Of a DNA stretch of 64,000 nucleotides, positions 7,849-17,106 are shown piece by piece. A program made the translations under genes and the position numbers. The notes below the pieces were generated by a model. It was given only the letters and a program-made list of their open reading frames with translations, searched no databases and was not told the DNA's origin. This DNA is from Vreelandella alkaliphila (GTDB taxonomy: Bacteria; Pseudomonadota; Gammaproteobacteria; Pseudomonadales; Halomonadaceae), in assembly GCF_016107625.1 (NCBI RefSeq), contig NZ_JABASV010000005.1, positions 1 through 64,000 on the forward strand, in the 5' to 3' direction. Positions within the stretch are counted from its first letter, which is position 1, and every line of letters starts with the position of its first letter.

Positions 7849-10800
7849 ATGGTTGCACCATTGCCACCGAATGAAGCAGACCGTTTGCGTGCGATGTGGC
7901 GCTATATCCGTCATAACCAGGCTCCTGACGCTGTTTTAGATGCTATTACTCGTTCTGCCGCCAAGTTTTTTGACGTTCCAATTGTGCTGATCGGCTTGGT
8001 TGAAGAAGAGTGTCAGTGGTTCAAGAGCCAAGTGGGCCCCGAAATTGCCAATATCCCCCGTGACGTCTCGTTCTGCGCTTATACTATTTTGGAAAACGAG
8101 CTTTTGGAGGTGGTGGATGCCACTGTGGATGCCCGTTTCCAGAATAATCCCTTAGTCACCGGCCCGCCTTATATTCGCTACTACCTGGGAGCGCCGCTAG
8201 TGACGCCCGACGGGTTTTCTATTGGCACGCTGTGCCTGATAGATCACCGCCTAAGGGCCATAGGTGACGAGAATAAGCGTCATTTGCAGACCTTAGCCCA
8301 CCAGGTCATGAGTCATCTGGAATTGCAGCGGCTTCAGCGTCTTGAGCGACTTATTAATCACGCGGGGCTGGGTGTTTGGGAGCTCGATGTAAGCTCCAAT
8401 ACGATATGGAGTAATGAGGCGTTTCTACGCTTGCATGGCGCTTCGCCGTTAACACCTAGTAGCCGCTTTGAGCTCGCAAGTCACTATTTGCCTGAAGATC
8501 GCGACACACTGGAAAGCGGGTTGGGGAGAATCATTCATCAGGGCACTCCTTTTGACGCCTGCCTACGTTTGAAAGCCCCCGGCGAAACGGCGATTACCTG
8601 GGTACAGTTAACGGGTGCCTCTATCGACGATACGGTGCCTGCCCGTCATATTGCCGGTACCCTGCAGGACATTACGCTCCTTCAGCGGAACAAACACGAA
8701 CTTGAGTGGCGTCACCGTATCGACGATCTAATCACTCGCCTGCAAGCGAGCATTATTGCTGGAGATAATATTTCTGATACGTTTTCAGGTGCGCTAGAGG
8801 CGCTGCTGTCGCTAACAGAGAGTGAATACGGGTTTATTGGTGAGGTGTTTAAGGATGAGAGCGGAGAGCCGTTTCTTAAGACCCACGCCATTACTGATAT
8901 TAGTTGGGACGACGCTTCACGGACACTTTACCGTAAGGCACAAGCGCACGGTTTAGTGTTCTCTCAGTTAGACTCACTCTATGGTCATGTTCTGCGTACT
9001 GGCAAGCCGCTGATTAGCAATCGGCCTTCCCATGATCCAAGGCGTGGCGGACTGCCTAAAGGGCATCCTTCCCTCGATACGCTGTTGTGTCTGCCTGTCT
9101 CGGTGGAAGGCGAGATGGTTGCTATGCTGGGACTTGCCAACTGTGCTAAGGGGTATAGCAATGAAACGCTTACGTTGCTTGAGCCTTTGCTCCGGCCACT
9201 TGGTCAACTGATTCACGGCTTACGCTTGCGCCGTCAGAACGACGAAGCCTGGAAGCGCCTGGAGCTATCCTCCAAGGTGTTTTCTAGCAGTCGTGAAGCG
9301 ATCATGATCTCGGATAGCGATAACCGCATTATTGAGGTTAATGAAGCATTTGAACGAATTACCGGCTATACCCGTGACGAAGTGCTTGGCAAGAACCCTC
9401 GGGTCTTATCGTCAGGGCGCCAAACGCCTAGCTTCTATCGGTCACTGTGGGCATCGCTGAACGAGAAGGGATATTGGCAGGGTGAGGTGATTAATCGACG
9501 CAAAAACGGCGATCCATTGCCAGAGATGCTGTCAATTTCAGTGGTACGCAATGAAACTGGTGACACTACCCATCATGTTGCCGTTTTTTCCGACCTGACG
9601 CGCATCAAGCAGCATGCGGATGAGCTGTTTCGAGCGGGGTATGTGGATCGCCTGACCGCGCTGCCTAATCGCCGCCACATGATTGAGCTTATGCATGAGG
9701 CACTTGATAGCAGCAAGCCAGATGAAACCCTGGCAATAGCGGTACTCGACTTAGACGGGTTTCAGGAACTCAATTTGAGATTTGGTCGAGCGGGGGCTGA
9801 TCGAATCCTGGTGGTTTTGGCTGGACAATTAGTCGATGCGCTAGGGTCAGGTGATCTTATCGCTCGTATTGGGGGGGATGAGTTTGCTTTTCTGCTGCAC
9901 CGATTTGAGGGTGGTATTGAGCGTTTAAATCTTATACTTCAACAGGTTACGAAACCATTGACGATGCCTGAACTAGGGGGTACAGATAAGGCGCCGCTGA
10001 GACTGACTGGCAGCCTAGGCGTTACTCTCTTTCCTGCTGATCACAATGATCCTGACACCCTGTTACGTCACGCCGACCAAGCGATGTATCGCGCCAAAAT
10101 GGCCGGTGGTAATCGTTTCGTCCTATTCGATCCTGAGCGCGAACAAGAGCTTAAGGACCTTCAGATCCGGCGCGGACAAATTGCACGTGCACTTGATGCA
10201 GATGAGTTTGTGCTCTTTTACCAGCCGCAGTTTGACCCAGTCTTTCAGCAGGTCACCGGTGTGGAGGCGCTGATCCGCTGGCAGCACCCCGAGCGCGGGC
10301 TGCTGGCCCCCGGTCAGTTTCTACCCGCGATTTCTGGTAGCGAACTAGAACTGAGCTTTGATGCATGGGTGCTCGAAACAGCGCTGAAGCAGATGGAGGA
10401 GTGGCATGCCAGCGACATCATGCTGGAGGTATGCATTAACCTAAGCCCCCAGTCACTCACTCGAGCCGATTTCTTCGATACGCTGCAGGGTGCGTTGGCC
10501 GCACACCCAGATGTGTCGCCAGCACTGCTATGCCTTGAGGTACTGGAGTCTGCTGCGCTGGACGATTTGCAAGCCGCGACACAGGTCATGCGTGCCTGTC
10601 GCTCGCTAGGGGTGAACGTTGCCTTGGATGATTTTGGTACGGGGTATTCGTCGCTGACCTATCTACGTGATCTGCCTGTGGATGTGGTTAAAGTAGATCG
10701 CAGCTTCGTTATCAACATGTTGGAGCGCGATCATGATTTGGCCATTGTTGAGAGCGTTGTGTATCTGGCTAAACGATTCAATAAAAAAGTCGTCGCGGAA

Positions 10801-10953
10801 GGGGTTGAGAGTAACGCTCACGTCAAACGACTGACAGAAATGGGCTGCCATTTGTTGCAAGGATTCGGTATCGCCCGTCCCATGCCGGCAAAGGCGTTGC
10901 AGACGTGGTACGAACATCCCTCAAAAATGCTCAAAGAACTCAACCTTACCTGA
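7849..10953 (+). CDS. Multidomain c-di-GMP enzyme: GAF-PAS-GAF-PAS-GGDEF-EAL
   Basis: 1034 residues. Domain order from sequence: GAF (about 20-160), PAS (165-275), second GAF (290-455), second PAS (465-585, with ITGYTRDEVLGKNPRVLSSG), GGDEF (600-755) and EAL (765-1020). The cyclase signature GGDEF is intact at 675-679 and the phosphodiesterase signature EALIRW starts at residue 806; the EAL domain also keeps NLSPQSL, DDFGTGYSS and the terminal QGFGIARPMP. It could therefore make or break c-di-GMP; the net activity cannot be read from sequence. There is no membrane segment, so it is cytosolic and its GAF/PAS domains would sense internal or diffusible signals. The start at ATG 7849 is preferred over GTG 7843 because a GAGGAG site sits five bases before the ATG. 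Confidence 0.92.
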   Translation: MVAPLPPNEADRLRAMWRYIRHNQAPDAVLDAITRSAAKFFDVPIVLIGLVEEECQWFKSQVGPEIANIPRDVSFCAYTILENELLEVVDATVDARFQNNPLVTGPPYIRYYLGAPLVTPDGFSIGTLCLIDHRLRAIGDENKRHLQTLAHQVMSHLELQRLQRLERLINHAGLGVWELDVSSNTIWSNEAFLRLHGASPLTPSSRFELASHYLPEDRDTLESGLGRIIHQGTPFDACLRLKAPGETAITWVQLTGASIDDTVPARHIAGTLQDITLLQRNKHELEWRHRIDDLITRLQASIIAGDNISDTFSGALEALLSLTESEYGFIGEVFKDESGEPFLKTHAITDISWDDASRTLYRKAQAHGLVFSQLDSLYGHVLRTGKPLISNRPSHDPRRGGLPKGHPSLDTLLCLPVSVEGEMVAMLGLANCAKGYSNETLTLLEPLLRPLGQLIHGLRLRRQNDEAWKRLELSSKVFSSSREAIMISDSDNRIIEVNEAFERITGYTRDEVLGKNPRVLSSGRQTPSFYRSLWASLNEKGYWQGEVINRRKNGDPLPEMLSISVVRNETGDTTHHVAVFSDLTRIKQHADELFRAGYVDRLTALPNRRHMIELMHEALDSSKPDETLAIAVLDLDGFQELNLRFGRAGADRILVVLAGQLVDALGSGDLIARIGGDEFAFLLHRFEGGIERLNLILQQVTKPLTMPELGGTDKAPLRLTGSLGVTLFPADHNDPDTLLRHADQAMYRAKMAGGNRFVLFDPEREQELKDLQIRRGQIARALDADEFVLFYQPQFDPVFQQVTGVEALIRWQHPERGLLAPGQFLPAISGSELELSFDAWVLETALKQMEEWHASDIMLEVCINLSPQSLTRADFFDTLQGALAAHPDVSPALLCLEVLESAALDDLQAATQVMRACRSLGVNVALDDFGTGYSSLTYLRDLPVDVVKVDRSFVINMLERDHDLAIVESVVYLAKRFNKKVVAEGVESNAHVKRLTEMGCHLLQGFGIARPMPAKALQTWYEHPSKMLKELNLT

Positions 10954-11052
10954 TAGCTAGCGGCCAGAAGACAGCGCTACGACAGGATATAAACGTCCAT
11001 CAGAATGAATTAGCAAAAGGAAATAAAATGTTAATTTAACTGAAAAGTAGCG

Positions 11053-11082
11053 TTGACTTATACAGGGCGGGTCTGTGATTAT
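11053..11082 (+). promoter_or_regulatory. Candidate sigma-70 promoter for the five-gene exported cluster
   Basis: TTGACT (-35) and GATTAT (-10) separated by 18 bases, in the 170-base gap before the first gene of the cluster and followed by an AT-rich stretch. Predicted from sequence only. Confidence 0.4.
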
Positions 11083-11126
11083 AAATAATAATTAATATTT
11101 CAAAAAACTCGATAGCGGGAGTGAGC

Positions 11127-11549
11127 GTGTTTTCATGCCGAAATACAGCCGTCATTTTCGGCATATTAGCCAGTTTTTCCTGCGTTCAAAGCTATTATAG
11201 CCAGCCAGTTTATGCAGATAGCTTGGATGATTTCGCTGCACAGCTGTTATGTCGTGATGAAGCTGATTGTCCCTCCTCGCAAAGCGCAGTACCCCGCACT
11301 CCCTTAGTCATCGAAGGCACCGTTCTGCCTGATGATGCTGCCCGTGGCGTTGATGAAGAACAGGCCTTTTTTATTCAACAGGGCGCTTATTTGAATCAAA
11401 CGGGCGCCCTGGTATCGCTTGAAGGCAGCGCTATCGTTGTAACGCTGCCAGAGCGCGGCCAATTAAAAACAGGTAGCGGAACGACAGTGGTAACAGCGCC
11501 TCGAACAGCCCCCGTCATTATCACGATACCAAGCGAACAAAGAGAATAA
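11127..11549 (+). CDS. Uncharacterised exported protein (first gene of five-gene cluster)
   Basis: About 140 residues with a hydrophobic N-terminal signal (AVIFGILASFSCVQS) and probable cleavage after PVYA, leaving a mature protein starting DSLDDFAAQLL. Two Cys close together in the mature part (LLCRDEADC) could form a disulfide. A short beta-rich segment follows, with hydrophobic alternation near the end (SAIVVTLPERG, APVIITIPS). I do not recognise the family. The start is either GTG 11121 or GTG 11127; I chose 11127 because GGGAG lies five bases upstream. The stop codon shares one base with the start of the next gene, the large membrane protein, so the two are coupled. Confidence 0.7.
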   Translation: MFSCRNTAVIFGILASFSCVQSYYSQPVYADSLDDFAAQLLCRDEADCPSSQSAVPRTPLVIEGTVLPDDAARGVDEEQAFFIQQGAYLNQTGALVSLEGSAIVVTLPERGQLKTGSGTTVVTAPRTAPVIITIPSEQRE

Positions 11550-14434
11550 TGCGTCATTACTTAAAAAATGGGAGGGCTTGGCTTTGGCTGCTCTTCACAC
11601 TCAATATTGCCTATTTAGTTTATGAATTGGCGTTTAACAGCCGCTTGGTAGATGCATCGGTTGCCCGCTTATCGAACGGCGACATTAGAGCGTTAGAGCT
11701 AGAGGGGCGGATACTGTCGGGTATCGGACTTAGCTTGCTGCTACTACGCCTGATCACATTAAAAAATAAGCCAACCAAGTTGTTTATAAAGCAGGTGACG
11801 CTGGCGATTGCCATTGGCTTCCCTGTTATGTTTTTTGGCCAGCGCATCTTAGTTGATGTATTGATTGATCGCACTTCTGCCGAGCAGCGCATGGATGCTC
11901 AGCATCTTCTGCTGATGAAACGGGGTCTTGCCACTAACTCACTGCAGTTGGAAGGTATTGCGTTTGATGAAGAAGATCTCGATTCACCTCATACGCGTAG
12001 CTTTCTTTCTGTATTAGGGCTGATGACGTTTGTCTCTCCCGCCTTTGTTGATGATCTCAAGGCAGAGGCAGAGCGTATTATCCATCAAGTGGCGACAAAT
12101 GAAGCGAGTAAGGAGCTACCTGAAAGCTACCAAGGCTATGAAACGCTACAAGAGTCTACTCGTGGTGCATGGGACGCGTATAAAACGATTTCGGATAATT
12201 ATTGGGCGGCCCAGCAAGAGATCTCCAGCTACGCTGAGCAAGCGTGGCTAGATGTGCAAGAAGACCTGTTAAGTCAATGGCGAAATAACCAAGTAGAAGG
12301 AAGCGAAGAGGCTTTCACTCGCCAGGTGCTGACACTACAGCGCAGTTTGGCAACCTATTTTAATGCCCGACAACGATGTGAAAGTGGCCATTTTAGAAAT
12401 GAATGTGTTGTTCGAGTCGAAGAGATTTATCGTAAAGAAGTAGTCGACAATTTAGGGCACTATATTGCCCCCACAGATTGGTGCTATGCCCCCGAAGTAG
12501 TGACCCAAAATGTCCGTCGTGGCAATCGTTTCGTTACTGAGCAGCGAACCGTTCAGCGCTGTGAAGACCTCTCTTACGAGCATTTGAATGGGAAGCTAGC
12601 CACCGTTTTAGGTGCGCCTGCTTCTTACGAACACTTTGTGGCGAGTGATGACGTTGCTGCTCAGGTAAGGCAAGCAATGCTGGCACAGGGTATTGAGCTA
12701 CCCAGTGATTGGCGCGCGAATGACCGGGAGGGATTTCTTGAGGCGATTATTGCAGAGCAGTCTCACGAGATAGGCGAGCAAGCAGATCAGTCCATGCAAC
12801 AACATTTAGGTGCATCGCTACCACTTGATTTGAATGCCGACGCCTTTATTGCCTCTCAGCCAATTCAGGATCAACTACACGAGGCGTTACAACCGCGTGA
12901 TGAGCAGATGGTCATCACGTTAGACCTGACGCCAGAGCAGTTCAGAGACCAGGTGCTGTTACCGCACTATTTAGCGTATGCCGAGGCGGAGCGTCAGCGG
13001 TTATATGATGACGCTCAACTGCTCGCGAATGGTCAGTCTAGAGAAGAAGAGGGTAAACAGTACGTTCGAGCACTTATTGTGCCACCGATTGCGATGGGTT
13101 TTTCACTGTTTTTTGCGTTAGTGAATGCGATTGGTTTGGCCGCAAGTATTCCTGTTCTCATGGTTTCCAGATATCGCTGGTTACCCCACGCGATCAAAGT
13201 GGGTGGGTTGGTGATTGTTGTAACGGTGCCTATGTTGAGTAGTGCGGCAGTGACGCAAACCCCAACGTACCGTTATTTTAACGAAGAATTTCAGCGCTCA
13301 ATGACCACGGGGGGCGCGTTATTTGCCACCTGGGTAATTCACACTCAGCCGGTGATCTATTCGTTAGGGCGCTTCGCTTCCTACATTGCGCCTCCATTGG
13401 TAAGCGGGCATTCCAACGCGATAGAGCGTTTTGAAAGTGATAACCAGGAAAGTGAAGCAACAACATCTGGCTCTGTTGAACAAGCTGCGGTAGAAAGGCT
13501 AGTTGAGTTATCGGCTTCTCCTTATTCTCTCTCTCCCTATTCTCCCTCTGCCGCCGAAGAAAACAGCACTCATGTGGCGTTGCCAGAGAACGAGGGGCCG
13601 TTAGGTGTGATGCATCTAGACGTCTCAACGCCGCTAGAAAGCCAACTAGCCACACTGCATGAAAACATGCCCCATCACGCGGCACTTATTGATGTCCAGC
13701 AGCTCAGTGACGGCAACTGGGCGATCCATCGTTCTCCGGTGATCACTGGCGAAGGTACCTGCCTTACCAATTTCTCAAGAGCGATGGATATTAGTCGAGT
13801 AAATAGTCTTCAGTGGCGAGCCGCCAGGCATGGCGACTGTGGTAGCGACGCGATTGCGAAACGCCCCGTTAGTATTTCTCTTGCAACTGATTTTGCTCGT
13901 GTTATCCAGCGAAATGAAGATGGCATCGCGTTATGGGTGCATTTCCAACCTACGCTCTTGGGCGAAGTTAATTGTCATGCAGTACGTCGTGAGGCCGACC
14001 AAATTGCTGATGTGCTAGGGGCCCATCGGTTTACCGCTGCTGCCAGTACGCCACAGGTACTTAGCTGTTTTGCGCGGCATGAACGTCAGTATGGCCTTGC
14101 TTATTTCGGGCCTGAGTATGGCGAGCCCCAAGCAGAAGGGGATAGCCAGCTTCGTCGTATGAGCTTGGCAGACGTTCAGCGCCTGCGTGAGCGCGCCAGG
14201 GGTGTCGGCTATCGTCCTCAAGCCTTAACGCTATCGGAAGCAGCGTTAGAAGGTATTCAGGGCGTTCTGACCAAGGGAGACTGGCTAGTGGTTCATCACA
14301 GCCACACCAATACAGGCGTATTCACCTTTTCACAAACTCACGACTTACGCTATGGCGTTTTTGGGGCGAGACAACTGCCAGCCAGCACGGCAGGCCAACC
14401 GCTAGACGTGATAGTGACAAGGAACCACGAATGA
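11549..14434 (+). CDS. Large uncharacterised multi-spanning membrane protein, possibly with a degenerate GDPD-like C-terminal domain
   Basis: 961 residues. Three hydrophobic segments near the N-terminus (about 12-29, 55-72 and 83-100), a long hydrophilic region of about 350 residues with four Cys (CESGHFRNEC, DWCYAPE, QRCEDL) that suggests a disulfide-bonded periplasmic domain, a second cluster of membrane segments (about 505-620), a Ser/Pro-rich linker (SPYSLSPYSPS) and a soluble C-terminal domain of about 280 residues. The pattern of that last domain (ALIDVQQLSDGNWAIHRSP, then a SLATDFARVIQ helix) resembles the start of a glycerophosphodiester phosphodiesterase barrel, but the catalytic Glu, Asp and Lys positions are not kept, so an enzyme is unlikely. 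I recognise no overall family. It is the core of a five-gene run and overlaps the next gene by four bases. Confidence 0.75.
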   Translation: MRHYLKNGRAWLWLLFTLNIAYLVYELAFNSRLVDASVARLSNGDIRALELEGRILSGIGLSLLLLRLITLKNKPTKLFIKQVTLAIAIGFPVMFFGQRILVDVLIDRTSAEQRMDAQHLLLMKRGLATNSLQLEGIAFDEEDLDSPHTRSFLSVLGLMTFVSPAFVDDLKAEAERIIHQVATNEASKELPESYQGYETLQESTRGAWDAYKTISDNYWAAQQEISSYAEQAWLDVQEDLLSQWRNNQVEGSEEAFTRQVLTLQRSLATYFNARQRCESGHFRNECVVRVEEIYRKEVVDNLGHYIAPTDWCYAPEVVTQNVRRGNRFVTEQRTVQRCEDLSYEHLNGKLATVLGAPASYEHFVASDDVAAQVRQAMLAQGIELPSDWRANDREGFLEAIIAEQSHEIGEQADQSMQQHLGASLPLDLNADAFIASQPIQDQLHEALQPRDEQMVITLDLTPEQFRDQVLLPHYLAYAEAERQRLYDDAQLLANGQSREEEGKQYVRALIVPPIAMGFSLFFALVNAIGLAASIPVLMVSRYRWLPHAIKVGGLVIVVTVPMLSSAAVTQTPTYRYFNEEFQRSMTTGGALFATWVIHTQPVIYSLGRFASYIAPPLVSGHSNAIERFESDNQESEATTSGSVEQAAVERLVELSASPYSLSPYSPSAAEENSTHVALPENEGPLGVMHLDVSTPLESQLATLHENMPHHAALIDVQQLSDGNWAIHRSPVITGEGTCLTNFSRAMDISRVNSLQWRAARHGDCGSDAIAKRPVSISLATDFARVIQRNEDGIALWVHFQPTLLGEVNCHAVRREADQIADVLGAHRFTAAASTPQVLSCFARHERQYGLAYFGPEYGEPQAEGDSQLRRMSLADVQRLRERARGVGYRPQALTLSEAALEGIQGVLTKGDWLVVHHSHTNTGVFTFSQTHDLRYGVFGARQLPASTAGQPLDVIVTRNHE

Positions 14435-15363
14435 TCATGAAAAAAGCGCTGAAATGGGCGGGAGCCATCGCGGTAGGGGTAACAACATTCTCTGCTGCGC
14501 ATGCTAACGATTTGGTGGTCGAATCCTTCGCACAATCAGCATTAACACAAGAGCAAAAGCAAGCCTGGCAATATTACATTGCTCAGGAAAGTGCCCAATT
14601 TGGTTGCCAATACGGCGATGATATTCGCTTACAGGAAGACCCCCGGGGGACCTTGCAGGCATTAGCCAATGGCGACGATATGGATCCTCTCCTGGTGACA
14701 TTACGCACATTTCTATTTGCCGGTGAGAACGTTCAAACGCTGTTAGCACGCAATATGGTGATTGCTAGCATGGAATGTAACCCTGTTTATTACTTTGATG
14801 GGGAGCTAATTGGCCATCCGGTACTGCCCTTTGAAGAGCATCTCGACATCTTGCTTTCTAAGTTAAGGCAAACACCAGAGTTAAGCGCGCACATGGAATT
14901 TTTGCGCGGTACCAAAGCAGCGGCGATTGATGCGCGTTGGTTCTGGGCGTTTTATCTATTAGATGGCGACCACTATCGGTTATTAGGCCAGAACGTTGAC
15001 ACTATTCAACAAGTCGCGCGCATGTTTGTCGGCAGCTTAGGCAACGTGATGGAAGAAAACGCGTTTTGGTTGATATACGACAATGTGTTTAGCCAAGGTA
15101 TTTACGTTGAAAATACCAACGAGTGCCAAGGTGAACAAGCCGAGCCTAATGCCAACATTGTGGTTGATAAAAACATTGCCTGGGAAATGGTTGAAGCCTT
15201 TTACCGAGAAGAAGGTATTTCAAGCCGAGGCAGTTGGCGGCCAGCCGTTCAGCAAGAGGGAGATGGCTATCAATTGGCTGAATCAACCACCATTGAAGAC
15301 CCCATCAACCCCTATTTTAATGTCAGTCGCCGCGTCACTATAAAGCCACAGGAGTGCCAGTAA
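14431..15363 (+). CDS. Uncharacterised exported protein (third gene of cluster)
   Basis: 310 residues with a clear signal peptide (KKALKWAGAIAVGVTTFSA, cleavage likely after AHA). The mature part is mostly helical in appearance, with Cys residues at CQYGDD, MECNPVYY, NECQGE and near the C-terminus (PQECQ), an even number that could form disulfides in the periplasm. The start overlaps the end of the large membrane protein (ATGA); a second in-frame ATG lies six bases downstream and has the better spacing to AAGGA. It shares a loose pattern with the next gene (an early Cys, a spaced ECxP, then PFxxxL), so the two may be diverged paralogues. Family unknown. Confidence 0.75.
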   Translation: MIMKKALKWAGAIAVGVTTFSAAHANDLVVESFAQSALTQEQKQAWQYYIAQESAQFGCQYGDDIRLQEDPRGTLQALANGDDMDPLLVTLRTFLFAGENVQTLLARNMVIASMECNPVYYFDGELIGHPVLPFEEHLDILLSKLRQTPELSAHMEFLRGTKAAAIDARWFWAFYLLDGDHYRLLGQNVDTIQQVARMFVGSLGNVMEENAFWLIYDNVFSQGIYVENTNECQGEQAEPNANIVVDKNIAWEMVEAFYREEGISSRGSWRPAVQQEGDGYQLAESTTIEDPINPYFNVSRRVTIKPQECQ

Positions 15364-16203
15364 ATGTATTTTAAGGCCCTATTTACCGCCGGGGTAATAT
15401 CGCTGTTTTCACTGCCCACCAGTGCATTCGCCCAGGTTGCTTGCCAAGACGATGAGCGGCTCTATTCATTTGCTGACTATATCGATGAACGGCAGGCAGG
15501 CACGTCTGAGCCTTTGCAGTTAACTGTGGCAACATTTTTAAACCTGACGCCCAGGGCGAGGGACGTGATCGGTGACAATCTGCGCTTACTCGATAGTGAG
15601 TGTCGCCCAATGCAAGTCAGCCAAGGTGAGCCGCCATTTCGAATCGAAATGCCTTTCTCGACGCTGTATATGGGCTTTTACGATGCTGTCCTAAGAGGTG
15701 ATGAAAGGACGCAGCAAATCCTGCTCAATAGCTTTCGTGCTGAGCCTGTCGATCCTATGGAGTTCATTAGTTACTTTACGGTGATTGATAGCGGCAACGA
15801 AGAGCTGATGGAGCGCTTAGCCAGAAGTGCGGGAATTAATATTCACACGGCTTCTTGTAATGATGCAACAAAGTATCTGCACTTCGCTGATCTGTTTGTA
15901 CGTTTTGGTGGAAGCGTCTACGGAGAACATGGCAAAGCGTGGTTTGTATCGGGTAAAGATCCAGAAGTTACGTCGGTTGACGAAAATTTGACTCAACAAT
16001 ACTCAAGTTTAGTGGGAAGTAACTGTGAGGTTTCGAAGAACACTGTTTTAGCTTTAGCTGAAGCAGCTGGTGCTATTACTTACGATATAGGTAACAAATT
16101 TAATAGTACTTGGCACAGCTATGAAAACTACTACACAGAAAGGCACAGCCTTTGGCTTGAGCAAGGCGCACCCGACGCCGTACCTACCAGTCTTTTCGAT
16201 TAA
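15364..16203 (+). CDS. Uncharacterised exported protein (fourth gene of cluster)
   Basis: 279 residues with a signal peptide (ALFTAGVISLFSLPTSAFA, cleavage before QVACQDD). Cys residues occur at VACQDD, DSECRP, TASCND and GSNCEV, so two disulfides are possible. It starts directly after the stop of the preceding gene, with GGAG ten bases before the ATG, so it belongs to the same transcript. The DSECRP region and the following PFSTLYMGF segment line up by eye with MECNP and PFEEHLDIL of the preceding protein. I do not recognise the family. Confidence 0.75.
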   Translation: MYFKALFTAGVISLFSLPTSAFAQVACQDDERLYSFADYIDERQAGTSEPLQLTVATFLNLTPRARDVIGDNLRLLDSECRPMQVSQGEPPFRIEMPFSTLYMGFYDAVLRGDERTQQILLNSFRAEPVDPMEFISYFTVIDSGNEELMERLARSAGINIHTASCNDATKYLHFADLFVRFGGSVYGEHGKAWFVSGKDPEVTSVDENLTQQYSSLVGSNCEVSKNTVLALAEAAGAITYDIGNKFNSTWHSYENYYTERHSLWLEQGAPDAVPTSLFD

Positions 16204-16226
16204 ATATAAATTAAAAAGGGAACTAG

Positions 16227-16754
16227 ATGAAACGTACCTATAAGCCAGTGATTGCCGCAGTTTTCGGCTGCGCGCTTTTCTATGGAACTGCTGCGTCAGG
16301 CTCAACAGTAGATTGGACGCCCTTGCTTGCGTCGTGGGAAGACGGTTGTGCCCAATCTGAGGAGTGGAGCGAACTACGCCGTAATCTGGTGACTTACCCA
16401 GATGGCTCGCTCTACCCGGAGGTTAACGAGATTGTTCTGCCGACTGTTTATAAAGAAGTTCTTGGAGAAATAGATTTCTTCGAGCGCAACCGAGATTATA
16501 GCGGCTACCGTTTAGCAGCAAAAAACGGTGAGTACTACGGCCTGCCAGTTGAAAGCTTCGTTTTTTATCTTGGAAACTCAAATGGCATTAGCGTGCTTTT
16601 GGTTGAGTTTTCAGCGCCTATTGACGAAGTGCAGGAAAGGCTTTCAAGCGTTGATTATTCCTTGGTGAACCATGACAGCGGCCCCTATCAGGCGCAGTTG
16701 ATTACTGACGAAGAAGTGGGAAAAGCCATGCTGATGTGCGATTTAAGCGTTTGA
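16227..16754 (+). CDS. Uncharacterised exported protein (fifth gene of cluster)
   Basis: 175 residues; signal peptide with hydrophobic core VIAAVFGCALFYGTAASG. The mature part is acidic, with one Cys near the start (DGCAQSEEW) and one near the end (MLMCDLSV), placed so that a single disulfide could tie the ends together. It lies 23 bases after the fourth gene with an AAAGGGA site, so it is probably the last gene of the operon; a hairpin follows at 16785. Function unknown. Confidence 0.72.
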   Translation: MKRTYKPVIAAVFGCALFYGTAASGSTVDWTPLLASWEDGCAQSEEWSELRRNLVTYPDGSLYPEVNEIVLPTVYKEVLGEIDFFERNRDYSGYRLAAKNGEYYGLPVESFVFYLGNSNGISVLLVEFSAPIDEVQERLSSVDYSLVNHDSGPYQAQLITDEEVGKAMLMCDLSV

Positions 16755-16784
16755 AGAAAATTTTTTAAAATTGTTTTAAAAGAA

Positions 16785-16805
16785 TGGCTGGCTATATGCC
16801 AGCCA
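16785..16805 (+). terminator. Hairpin at the end of the exported-protein cluster
   Basis: Perfect stem TGGCTGGC / GCCAGCCA with a 5-base loop, 31 bases after the last stop codon. The plus-strand tail is only weakly T-rich, so termination may be incomplete. The rest of the 350-base gap to the cold-shock gene is AT-rich leader sequence. Confidence 0.5.
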
Positions 16806-17068
16806 ATAAGTTTGTAAGTTGCTGTAATGCATGTTTTAAATCCTCAATATATGATTAAGCTTTATTTTATGTTCAGGATAAACACCTCAATATAGAGGCT
16901 GTTGTTACCTTATTTAGCTCTTTTTGGTATTAGCTGTTGACGTAAGTAATATAGAAGCGCAGACTGATTGCAGTTGGTTAGCAAGTCGAACGTTGTCAGC
17001 AGTATCGAAGCATTTTAGCGTTGAGCCTGGTGAAAGTCTCTTGTTCTACCCTCTGTAACTCGGGTATT

Positions 17069-17098
17069 TCCTCGGCATTAATTTCGCTAAATCGAGGA
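17069..17098 (+). promoter_or_regulatory. Structured leader hiding the ribosome site of the cold-shock gene
   Basis: TCCTCG at 17069-17074 can pair with CGAGGA at 17093-17098, which is the Shine-Dalgarno of the csp gene. A smaller ATTT/AAAT hairpin (17081-17092) stacks directly beside it. Cold-shock mRNAs commonly have long leaders that change fold with temperature, and this element has the right place for that. Fold inferred by eye only. Confidence 0.5.
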
Positions 17099-17106
17099 TT
17101 TCGATC

